From a virus, in IMG/VR virus record IMGVR_UViG_3300046804_004538, positions 1-64,000 of that record: a stretch of 64,000 nucleotides of DNA; one strand, 5' to 3'. The stretch's first letter is position 1. The number at the start of each line of letters is the position of its first letter. Of the stretch, positions 19,046 through 27,423 are shown piece after piece. The notes beneath the pieces were generated by a model, which saw only the letters and a list, made by a program, of their open reading frames with translations, ran no database searches and was not told the origin of the DNA. The translations under genes were made by a program, and so were the position numbers.

Positions 19046-19714
19046 TTACATTCCACCGAATAAAAATGCATCGTCAAATATGTCTGGAGGTGATACAATA
19101 TTGTTTCCAGAAATTGCATTATCTGCGATTAGATTACCTGTGATTGTTCCTGCAACAATGTTATTAGCACGAATAACATTATTAGCCAAATCATTACCAG
19201 TGATTGCACCATCTGCGATTAGATTACCAGTAATAGTGCCTGCAACGATGTTGTTACCACGAATTGAATTTTCTGTGATGTTATTGCCACTCACAGAACC
19301 TACGGCTAATTTTGTAGCCGTCACACTACCGTCTGCAATATCTGATGCAATGACTGTCCCTGGTGCAATCTTACTGCTCGTCACAGAATTGTCTGCAATT
19401 GCCCTTGAAGTAACTGAATTTGCTTGAAGTTGACTTGCAGAAACTTGATTGAACGTCAGTGTAATTGGTGATGTATAGTTCACCAAAATGTTTTCTGTTC
19501 CTAAAGACGGCGCTTCAGTAAATGTAACAATACCTGAAGAAACATTATACGATGCTATTGGTGTTTGTAATACACTGTTGACAACAACTAAAATCGCATT
19601 GGCATCATCAATAGTTCTTGACAAAGTGAACTGAGTGCAAGCACCTGTACCGCTAAACTTATCTACTTTAGCAGTAAAAACGTTGACTTCAGGACTGTTG
19701 CCAATATATGCCAT
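19046..19714 (-). CDS. YIGN-type short repeat fibre protein (222 aa)
   Basis: Starts MAYIGNSPEVNVFTAKVDKFSG. One beta module follows (TGACTQFTLSRTIDDANAIL ... VVNSVLQTPIASYNV ... IVTFTEAPSLGTENILVNY). After it come ten-residue solenoid units (VTSSKIAPGT, GNNITENSIRGNNIVAG, TITGNLIADGAITGNDLA). The C-terminus DIFDDAFLFGGM resembles the FGG/FGA ends of other fibres here. It is paralogous to 12937-13539. Its ATG overlaps the stop of 19714-20046, so the two are translationally coupled. Confidence 0.75.
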   Translation of the reverse strand: MAYIGNSPEVNVFTAKVDKFSGTGACTQFTLSRTIDDANAILVVVNSVLQTPIASYNVSSGIVTFTEAPSLGTENILVNYTSPITLTFNQVSASQLQANSVTSRAIADNSVTSSKIAPGTVIASDIADGSVTATKLAVGSVSGNNITENSIRGNNIVAGTITGNLIADGAITGNDLANNVIRANNIVAGTITGNLIADNAISGNNIVSPPDIFDDAFLFGGM

Positions 19715-20046
19715 TAGGTAACCTCCAGAACTGAAACAATAACGTCTGCTGATGACGCAACTGAAGTGTTGACTTGCAGATAATCGCCCGCTTCAAGCAC
19801 AAGTTTTTGGTCTCCACCGACTGGCACTAAAGCACCACCCGGAGCAATTGTCGCATCTTTAACAAGGTAAACATTATTAGTAATGGTGCCACCATTAAGA
19901 ATAACATTCGCCGAAATTGGAGAAGCAGTAATATTGGCAATTGTCATGCCGATTACCGTTGCTTGTACACCAGCACCAGCAGCGTAGGCATTCTGTGCTG
20001 TCGTTCCAGCAGCCTTGAGTGTTTGATTTTTGAAAGTATTAGCCAT
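19714..20046 (-). CDS. Small beta-sandwich virion protein (110 aa)
   Basis: 110 residues starting MANTFKNQTLKAAGTTAQNA. The pattern VQATVIGMTIANITASPISA ... NVYLVKDATIAPGGALVPVG ... LEAGDYLQVNTSV ... VIVSVLEVT is all-beta and related to 12550-12933 and 18693-19031. A late-promoter-like AATAAATACT lies 21 bases upstream (20067-20076). It overlaps by one base the fibre gene at 19046-19714, suggesting the two products work together. Confidence 0.7.
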   Translation of the reverse strand: MANTFKNQTLKAAGTTAQNAYAAGAGVQATVIGMTIANITASPISANVILNGGTITNNVYLVKDATIAPGGALVPVGGDQKLVLEAGDYLQVNTSVASSADVIVSVLEVT

Positions 20047-20066
20047 TAAATCCTCTGTTTTTCTTC

Positions 20067-20076
20067 AGTATTTATT
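20067..20076 (-). promoter_or_regulatory. Candidate T4-type late promoter (AATAAATACT)
   Basis: The minus strand reads GAATAAATACTGA, differing from the T4 late promoter TATAAATACT by one base. It is placed 21 bases before the ATG at 20046, which would give a transcription start about 12-15 bases upstream of the start codon. Confidence 0.5.
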
Positions 20077-20291
20077 CAACCCAAAGCAATAGCAAAAGCA
20101 AGGGCGGTATCAACCGTAGAGTTGTTTCCTGTTACAACCAAATCTCCACCAACAACTAAGTTCGTGTTAGCATAAAATGTGCCACCGACACCGTTTGTCA
20201 GATTGTTTGCAACCGAAATCAAATCTTGTGTTGCAACAAGCCATTGCTGAAAAGTATTTGCGGTAGTTACTTGTTTAATATTCGCTGGCAT
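20076..20291 (-). CDS. Small fibre-attachment-like structural protein (71 aa)
   Basis: 71 residues starting MPANIKQVTTANTFQQWLVATQ. The segment DLISVANNLTNGVGGTFYANTNLVVGG resembles N-terminal modules that I recall as the attachment end of longer fibres in marine T4-like phages; here the module stands alone. The short C-terminus ends TALAFAIALG. It sits between the coiled-coil gene at 20294 and the small beta-sandwich gene. It is probably a virion protein linking fibres to the baseplate (inference). Confidence 0.65.
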   Translation of the reverse strand: MPANIKQVTTANTFQQWLVATQDLISVANNLTNGVGGTFYANTNLVVGGDLVVTGNNSTVDTALAFAIALG

Positions 20292-20293
20292 TT

Positions 20294-20503
20294 TTATCCT
20301 TTATTTGCAATCTGTTGCAACAAAAACTTAATTTCTTGAAAGTCATTTTTCAAAGACGATATCTCTTCGTTGAGGTGTTGAATTTCATCTTTCACTTTAT
20401 TTTTATTCCTGTGTTCAATTAGATTTTCCCTGTCAACACTAATTATTGCATTGTTGAAAGGGTCCCTCAAAAGATTTTTATGGTCTTTTACTTTATGCAT
20501 CAT
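20294..20503 (-). CDS. Small coiled-coil protein (69 aa)
   Basis: 69 residues. The N-terminus (HKVKDHKNLLRDPFNNAIIS) is followed by a heptad-like C-terminal half (VKDEIQHLNEEISSLKNDFQ, then EIKFLLQQIANKG) predicted by eye as a coiled coil. The start overlaps the stop of the DUF4815 gene by four bases. Similar small coiled-coil ORFs are common beside baseplate genes in marine myoviruses. Its function is unknown. Confidence 0.65.
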   Translation of the reverse strand: MMHKVKDHKNLLRDPFNNAIISVDRENLIEHRNKNKVKDEIQHLNEEISSLKNDFQEIKFLLQQIANKG

Positions 20504-23500
20504 GATAGTGCAATCGCTCTCAGGTTCTTGACTGTCGGTGCAGCCGCCGGGTTTGTAGAGAAGAACACAATCTTGATTGCAAATGTTCTGAAGTTTGTAT
20601 ATGTAACTCCACTTGAGGTGTAAGCAACATTATTTACCTTATATTCATAATCATAGTATTCAGAAGCATTTTGATTTACCGAAGATACTCCACTCTGCGT
20701 CATCAATACCCAAGATTTGTTCTCAATCTTATCCGAATCGGTTGCCGATAGAACACGATAATACACTTGAATTGAAGAACCTTGTGGTAAGTTTTGTTGC
20801 AGATAAACTCTGAGAGCAGTTGCATCAAATCCATCATTTAGAGTAACTTTTCTCATAAGGTATTTTGACGCTGCACCACCACCCGATGGCAGTGTTTCAG
20901 GATACGATGTGACATTTGCTGATGATGAACTTTCTAACAGATTTTTGATTACAACATATGTAGAAGTTGAAACATCAACAAACGGTGAAACATCTGGATT
21001 TGTTGTCAACATTGAGATTCTTACGTTTGCATCTGCTGCTGTATTAGCAACTTTTCTTTGATCCAAGATAATATTAGAATTAGGAATAATTCCAACGTAA
21101 TCACTTAGAACTGCTGCTCCATTGTTTTTAGTTGCCAATTCAAAAGAAATATTTGCAGATTTGGCCACAGAATCATAAGGAATAGTGAGTCTTGCTGCAT
21201 CATATTGCTGCTCGTAACCAAATCGTTCAGTGTTCAAAACAGCGACTTGTGTTGTATTTGCATTAAATTCACACTTTTTCAGAATAAAACAAATATCACT
21301 GTTTTGGTCTGGCGTCCAAGTTGAGCCATTCTGAGACTTGAAGAATGAGCCAATGTAAGGTTGAGAAACAATTGGTCCAGTTCCATCAATTCTTTGTTTC
21401 AGAATTGTGCCAATGTAAACATTATATTTGTCTGAGTTTGCCGCAACAACAAATGAATACTCACCTGGCTCCAAGAAAATTGGAGAACTGAATGTGAATG
21501 TTGTGGCTACTGGCACATTTGCTGTTACGGGTAAGTTTACATTAGTTGGATTTAGTGTTACAGTCGAACCGGGTATTACATAATTTGAATCTGGGAATCC
21601 ATTCACTGTTGGTCTGAGTTCAACAGTAACAGGAATTCCAGATGTGTCTTTTGTAGCAAAAAAGAGGTCGATGCTTGAAACGTAGATACCTTCTGGATTT
21701 GTAAATGGATTTACAAAGAATGTTTGTGCAAGTGGGTCACCGACTGTACACTTTTCTTTTGCAGCTTCATTCTTGAATGCTTCTGTAATTTTTTCTTGTG
21801 AGGCACCTCCAGCTGCAACAGATACCCAATAATTGAATCCATCTTGGTCCGGTTGTCTTCCTAGCTCACTCTTATAAAGAGCGGCAACATATGTGGCAGC
21901 GTCATTGGCTTTAGTCACTACATCACCATAAGAAGGTGGTGTGTATGTTGAAGTTCCCGTCAAGTCTTTAACTGCTTTTTGATAGTCTGTGCTTCCACCA
22001 TATCTTCCACCACCACTTGAGGCAGCAGAAATTGCAACAGCAACACCTGTTGTGTACGTTGGAGCCACAGAATCAATATAAACTCCTGTATCACGTGACA
22101 GACCGTTATCGATAACAACCAAACCTGGATTCGTTGTCACTGGCTGCTTTTTTTTCTTCTTCTTTTTCTTTTTGCCAGAATAGAAATAAGTTTCCGCAAT
22201 AGTGCTTGCTAGTTGCATTCCTAAACGATTATCACAGAAATATAAATGATTTTCACCAAAAGTAAACTTGAAGTTATCATCATTAGGAATTTTTAATTGA
22301 CCTTTAACATAACCATTATTGTTTGTTACGAGTGCTTCGGTTGTGTAAGTATTTGAAACGGTGTTATATGTGTTCAAATAACTACCAAGATGTACGGAAT
22401 CTAGGTAAACTGTCAACTCTGTATTAGGTCGCATTCCAAAAAGTTCAAAGTTGATAGTAGTGTTAGCGACATATAAAAGAACTCTATTATCGTTCAGTCT
22501 ACTATCATTTTCTCTTACTAAACCACTGGATGTTGTTTGAATTTGTTGTCCAGAAGTTGAATAATATGTATATACTATATTATTCTCTTCTGAGAAACCT
22601 AGTAAAGCCCAATCGTTCCATTTTGTTCCTTCAAAGTTATTTGAATAAGCATAATTATCCAAATCTTTGTCTTTATTCAAAACAACTTTAGCTTTTTTGA
22701 AATCTATCCATTTTGGAGATTCTTTATCCAGTTTTACATATCCGATAAATCCAACCACATTGAATGGATTTACATTGATTATTCCCGATGCTACATTTTG
22801 AGTAATATAAGGAACAGAAGTGTAGGACAAAGTGAGTAAATTGCCCGTTACCGCCAGTGTGTTACTTGAAACTGATAAGAAAGTACCATTACTTTCAAAT
22901 TTTGGTCTTAAAACTTCATTGTCATAATCAATTGAGCATTTATAGTCTGAACTAAAAACATCACCAACGCCATGACCTTTGAATGAATCTACAATAAATC
23001 CATTGTTAAATAATCTATTATCTTGGTCATCATAATAAGTGGTTGATGCAACATCTTTTTCTAAAAGATTAAGTGCTGTATAATACTCAACTCTTGTTAA
23101 ACGATTATCAAGAGCACCAATGTCTCTCATTGTATAACGTCTGTTGTTTTGAATAGTTATATCAACATTACTTGAACTGTATGTGTAAGGGTCAACTTTC
23201 AAAGTATAAAGAGTCATTGCATCCAATTCATCATTTGGAGTTGGTGGGTTATTCAACGCACTTACACCCGAAATAACTTTGAATGTACCATTCTTACGTA
23301 AAACAATTTTGTCCGTTCTTCCAAGATAATATTCAACGTCAGTGTCAACTGAGCCAATTAGCGAATCAACAATCTGTTGAGAGCTAAAAGACATCGATAG
23401 ATTCGAATAAACATTCGATGAAGTATCTGCAACTCTAATTGGTCTGAAGTCAATTGAATCTCTTAAATCAATCACTGTTCCATCCGACTCTGTATAAGTT

Positions 23501-25848
23501 GGAATAGTATTATAGGTCGGATATGATAATGTATCGAAGAAACCTGTGCCGGAATGACTGTAACGGTCAAATATAATCAAAACATTACCACTATTTACAG
23601 TAGCATCATTTTTAACTTTAATTGTGGCGTGGTCATAAAAGCTATCTCTTTGACCATAATCAATCGTAAAACTACTAACTACATTTACGTTCGCATTGGC
23701 ATTCGCAGAATTTGTTGTGCTATTAGAAATATAAATTGCCGAAACATTGACAACATCAGCAAAACCTAAAGACAATGTGTTTGCGGTGTATTGATTGATA
23801 AACTTTCTTACGCCAGTTACTAAAGTTTTCGTTCTTCTTGCTGCTGCTGTAATATCAAGCGTTGTAAGGATGTCTGCTGTGCCATTGAATGTCGCATCAC
23901 CAAGATTGATGTTTAGAGTTGCGGGCGAACCAACTGACGGAGAAGGCACACTAATATATGAACCAGCACTTAGATTTACCCAAGTAAAATTAGGAAAAGA
24001 ACCTGTGCCACCAGTGCGAATACAAATAGCATAATGCTTTTGAAGATTTGTACCACTTACATCTTTGAATCTTTCTGTTCCGTCATTTGTTTGAACTGAT
24101 GCTACACCAGCCGTAAATGAAACAGATTTGAACACTCGTTTTGCATTATAATTGACTTGTGAAAACTGTTTTATTACATCATAAGATGCTTCAAATACTG
24201 AAGATTCGTAGTTTGTATCAGTCAAAAATGCCGATCTGAACGTCAATGATTGTAATGTATTATTACCAGCAGGAGTAGCACTAACGGTAATATCATTTCC
24301 ATTGATTGCAGTAACGTAAGTTGGAAACGAAATATTTGTACCAGAGACACCCATACCAACAGTAACGCCAGTCGAGCTTGCAAGATTGATTACATTTGAA
24401 TATGAATAATTTGTTCCTGCAATAGTTCTAGTAAGTATAGAACTAGAATGAATGTTGCAAGTTGCATTTACGGAAGTTGAGTTTCCTGCAATAATACAGT
24501 TCGCTAAATCAATTGGTGTATTACTTGTTTTTACAATATTGAATAACTGAAGTTTATAAACTGATGTTGATCCATTACCGCTTACATACTCAAGATTTTT
24601 TGGATATGCTTCTGCTATTTTTGTTGAGGCACTGAAAGCACCGTTATTTCTATGTAATTCAAGTTTTTCGGCAGTTGAGAAATTGATAACCGCTCCGTTG
24701 GCGGTAGTAACATAAAAATAATTGCCGTAATATGCAGGCACATCGTAGCCTGAAACTGTTTCTGTATCTCTTGACTTTGACAATAGAAGCTCAGTTACTC
24801 CAACAGTTTCTATTTCATAGCCTCTGACGTATGCTTTTCCAGGACTTATATCTAAAACAAAAACTGTATTTCCTGAATCTGTAAATTTTTCATCTGAAAT
24901 TTTTGGGTCTAATCCTTCAACCTTATAATCTCCAGATTCATCATAAGTTCTTCTAGCAAGAGTATCAGCTAAAACAGAATACTGTGAGTTTTGAACATTC
25001 TTGACTAATTGACCTCTTCTATAACGTGCAACTTCAATATATTTTGAACTAGTCAGATTTGGAATAGATTCATTGGCACTAATTTCTTTTGTAGTTAGTG
25101 TAAGTGTAATTTTATATCTGTCTGCGCCTGGTGCGATATAATTTGAAGCCCCAACGGCAGGATCAAGTAACGAAGTATCTGAAGAAGATGTTACAATAGA
25201 TTCTTCAACATCAAAACCAACAGTAACATTTGCATCATTAGAATATTTTGAAACTATTACAGTTTGGGGGTCATTTCGTACAAAATTTCCATTGATGAAA
25301 AAAACACCTTCTGTTACAGAAAAAACTCTTGCTATGGTAGATGACTCGGTTGCTGATACATTCGCTCTTGCAACAAGATTAGCGGTTGCAAGGTCATCGG
25401 TAGAATAAATTCTTAGAGTTTCAGAATTGGCGATTGAACCATTTGAATTAAGTGTAGATACACTTGATGTTTTTATAAAAGTTAGCAATAATGTATTTGG
25501 GTCAGTGTCATCGGCAACTACTGCTTTTTTAATTTTGTAAACGGCATTACTGCTATTTGCCACTGCAAAATAATTATCATATCCTGAAATGCTAATTGCA
25601 GTTCCAGAATAAGTTGATTGTAGCTTAACCGAATAAACTTGTTCGTCAAATGTCTCGGCACCAGTAACTTTTGAACCTTCTTGAAAAACATGCTTACCAA
25701 AACGGTCAATTTGATTTTGTAGAATAGTTTGGGATTGTGTCAATTCACGTGCTTGAACGGCACGGCCAGGTCTAAACAGAATTCTGTGAAAATTTTTATC
25801 TTCATCAAAATCATCATAATATGGATTCGTATTGAAATTTAATGCCAT
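20500..25848 (-). CDS. Large baseplate/virion protein with DUF4815 and DUF4214-like insert (1782 aa)
   Basis: The N-terminus (NPYYDDFDEDKNFHRILF, then RPGRAVQARELTQSQTILQN) is the hallmark of the DUF4815 family of T4-like marine phages. Around residue 1230 a run of nine lysines (SGKKKKKKKKK) occurs. At about residues 1290-1345 there is a DUF4214-like module (AALYKSELGRQPDQDGFNYW). The C-terminal ~430 residues are beta-rich (AQTFFVNPFTNPEGIYVSSI ... GEYSFVVAANSDKYNVYIG). The position directly after gp8 is that of gp9/gp10 in T4, so it probably forms a peripheral baseplate part that carries the fibres (inference). Confidence 0.8.
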   Translation of the reverse strand: MALNFNTNPYYDDFDEDKNFHRILFRPGRAVQARELTQSQTILQNQIDRFGKHVFQEGSKVTGAETFDEQVYSVKLQSTYSGTAISISGYDNYFAVANSSNAVYKIKKAVVADDTDPNTLLLTFIKTSSVSTLNSNGSIANSETLRIYSTDDLATANLVARANVSATESSTIARVFSVTEGVFFINGNFVRNDPQTVIVSKYSNDANVTVGFDVEESIVTSSSDTSLLDPAVGASNYIAPGADRYKITLTLTTKEISANESIPNLTSSKYIEVARYRRGQLVKNVQNSQYSVLADTLARRTYDESGDYKVEGLDPKISDEKFTDSGNTVFVLDISPGKAYVRGYEIETVGVTELLLSKSRDTETVSGYDVPAYYGNYFYVTTANGAVINFSTAEKLELHRNNGAFSASTKIAEAYPKNLEYVSGNGSTSVYKLQLFNIVKTSNTPIDLANCIIAGNSTSVNATCNIHSSSILTRTIAGTNYSYSNVINLASSTGVTVGMGVSGTNISFPTYVTAINGNDITVSATPAGNNTLQSLTFRSAFLTDTNYESSVFEASYDVIKQFSQVNYNAKRVFKSVSFTAGVASVQTNDGTERFKDVSGTNLQKHYAICIRTGGTGSFPNFTWVNLSAGSYISVPSPSVGSPATLNINLGDATFNGTADILTTLDITAAARRTKTLVTGVRKFINQYTANTLSLGFADVVNVSAIYISNSTTNSANANANVNVVSSFTIDYGQRDSFYDHATIKVKNDATVNSGNVLIIFDRYSHSGTGFFDTLSYPTYNTIPTYTESDGTVIDLRDSIDFRPIRVADTSSNVYSNLSMSFSSQQIVDSLIGSVDTDVEYYLGRTDKIVLRKNGTFKVISGVSALNNPPTPNDELDAMTLYTLKVDPYTYSSSNVDITIQNNRRYTMRDIGALDNRLTRVEYYTALNLLEKDVASTTYYDDQDNRLFNNGFIVDSFKGHGVGDVFSSDYKCSIDYDNEVLRPKFESNGTFLSVSSNTLAVTGNLLTLSYTSVPYITQNVASGIINVNPFNVVGFIGYVKLDKESPKWIDFKKAKVVLNKDKDLDNYAYSNNFEGTKWNDWALLGFSEENNIVYTYYSTSGQQIQTTSSGLVRENDSRLNDNRVLLYVANTTINFELFGMRPNTELTVYLDSVHLGSYLNTYNTVSNTYTTEALVTNNNGYVKGQLKIPNDDNFKFTFGENHLYFCDNRLGMQLASTIAETYFYSGKKKKKKKKKQPVTTNPGLVVIDNGLSRDTGVYIDSVAPTYTTGVAVAISAASSGGGRYGGSTDYQKAVKDLTGTSTYTPPSYGDVVTKANDAATYVAALYKSELGRQPDQDGFNYWVSVAAGGASQEKITEAFKNEAAKEKCTVGDPLAQTFFVNPFTNPEGIYVSSIDLFFATKDTSGIPVTVELRPTVNGFPDSNYVIPGSTVTLNPTNVNLPVTANVPVATTFTFSSPIFLEPGEYSFVVAANSDKYNVYIGTILKQRIDGTGPIVSQPYIGSFFKSQNGSTWTPDQNSDICFILKKCEFNANTTQVAVLNTERFGYEQQYDAARLTIPYDSVAKSANISFELATKNNGAAVLSDYVGIIPNSNIILDQRKVANTAADANVRISMLTTNPDVSPFVDVSTSTYVVIKNLLESSSSANVTSYPETLPSGGGAASKYLMRKVTLNDGFDATALRVYLQQNLPQGSSIQVYYRVLSATDSDKIENKSWVLMTQSGVSSVNQNASEYYDYEYKVNNVAYTSSGVTYTNFRTFAIKIVFFSTNPAAAPTVKNLRAIALS

Positions 25849-25857
25849 GTTTAACCT

Positions 25858-27414
25858 TTAAAATTGTATAATAAATCTAACATTCTCAGCTTGACCATCT
25901 TCTCTTTCTATTTTTTCGATGTTTTCGACGTACAGTACATCACCAGAATATGGTTCAAATTCGGGATTAGTTGACGCTACAACCGTTCTTGATGCGCCTG
26001 AAGTTGCTCCAATTAGTGATAGACCTACAACAAAAGTTCCTTGAACTTGAGTAATTTTTACAGCACTTGCGGTTTGTGAATAAACAAAACCATAAGCTAC
26101 AGTGTTATTAGCAGTTACTTGAGACACATACTCATTCAGTGTATAAGACGGACCTGGTGTCAAGGTCAATGTTCTTGCTTGAGAAACGACTGAATTTGCT
26201 GTTGAGTTGTTTGCTTTTGCTGCTTGACCATATTTATGCGGGTTTCTAAGCAATCCAAATTGTCTAAAAGAGGTATCTACAGAAATCAAACCGTTTTCTG
26301 TTGAGTCCACTTCTCCGATTCGAGCTGTAACTTCAACGTTTTTTGCTAACAAATCTTTTGCTGGATTTTTGGCATGGCCGTACTTGGGTGCAATAATTGC
26401 TCTTGCATTTGCACCCGTACCCGAACCAAATATCAAAACATTTGCTCTTGAATAACCAGTTCCAATTGTTGTCAACGTAATTTTGGTTATTGCTCCATTG
26501 GCCAAAGTTGCTGATGCTGCGGCACTTGTTCCATCTCCGTCAAAGTAAATTCGGGTTGCAAAAGACAAATTATTACCAGTTCCACCACCGTTTGCTGTTG
26601 TAGGTGAAGATAAGGTTATTTTATTGTTAGGTGTATCGAGAACAGAAATAACAGTACCAGTTGGAATACCTGTTCCAGAGACAGTCATATTTGCAGCAAC
26701 ATTCGTTGTATTAGCAACCGTCAAAATTGAGCAACCAGTGATAAACGAAGTGACATTGACGCTTGTATCATAATAACCAGAACCACCACTTGAAATTACT
26801 ACCGTAGTCAATTCACCTTCTACAACACCGCTGTTATCTAAGTTAAAATCTGATAACGTGCTTGCTTGTGTATTTCGTGTTGGTGTTGGTATCCAATCTG
26901 TACTCAAGAATTTGTTCGATGATTTCACATTGAACATATACTTCCAAATGTAACCATCAGCCGTTGAGATAGCACCATTTGATGTTGAATAATCACCTGT
27001 TGGTTCTACCGTAGAGTTTGAAGAATAGTTATTTGACAGACACTTGTAAACATTTTTAGCCGATGTAATAATATAGAATGGCTTTAGATTCTGAGATGTG
27101 TTGCCAGTAACCAAATCTGACAAAGCAATCGTATCATCATATTGACGATACTTTGTATTTGCTGTCCAGTTGACTCTTGGTATTACAAGTTCAACATCGT
27201 TTGCCGTAACTCTCTTTGCCGCAAACATATTGTCCCAAACTAACTTTTCACTTGAGATTGTTTCTACAATGCTTGGTGGCGAAGATTCGTTAGCGTATGG
27301 AGTGTGATTTCCAATGAAAACATACTGAATAGATGGATCCGAGTCACTAAAAGAGTTTTTGAATCTCTCAGCATTTTCTAATGCAAGTTTTTCGGATGTG
27401 TAATTTAGAGCCAT
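25858..27414 (-). CDS. gp8: Baseplate wedge protein gp8
   Basis: 518 residues, longer than T4 gp8 (334). Hallmarks of gp8 are visible: VELVIPRVNW (T4: DAVIPRRDW), NVYKCLSNN, STADGYIWKYMFNV (T4: GDGYVWEYLFEI), a QFGLLRNPHKYG segment and the C-terminal SGDVLYVENIEKIERE ... NVRFIIQF (T4: SGEMIYMENRPPI ... INILFTF). The extra length is largely a Gly/Tyr repeat region (about residues 200-320) with SGGSGYYDTSVNV and IGTGYSRANVLIFG units, which are also found in gp6 and the gp7-like protein. gp8 is part of the T4 baseplate wedge, and gene order supports the call. Confidence 0.85.
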   Translation of the reverse strand: MALNYTSEKLALENAERFKNSFSDSDPSIQYVFIGNHTPYANESSPPSIVETISSEKLVWDNMFAAKRVTANDVELVIPRVNWTANTKYRQYDDTIALSDLVTGNTSQNLKPFYIITSAKNVYKCLSNNYSSNSTVEPTGDYSTSNGAISTADGYIWKYMFNVKSSNKFLSTDWIPTPTRNTQASTLSDFNLDNSGVVEGELTTVVISSGGSGYYDTSVNVTSFITGCSILTVANTTNVAANMTVSGTGIPTGTVISVLDTPNNKITLSSPTTANGGGTGNNLSFATRIYFDGDGTSAAASATLANGAITKITLTTIGTGYSRANVLIFGSGTGANARAIIAPKYGHAKNPAKDLLAKNVEVTARIGEVDSTENGLISVDTSFRQFGLLRNPHKYGQAAKANNSTANSVVSQARTLTLTPGPSYTLNEYVSQVTANNTVAYGFVYSQTASAVKITQVQGTFVVGLSLIGATSGASRTVVASTNPEFEPYSGDVLYVENIEKIEREDGQAENVRFIIQF

Positions 27415-27423
27415 AAGTTTTGT

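Noticed and set aside
22148-22175. Frameshift at the A-rich lysine run of the DUF4815 gene
   Set aside because: The frame continues with domain-like sequence on both sides, so no break is needed.
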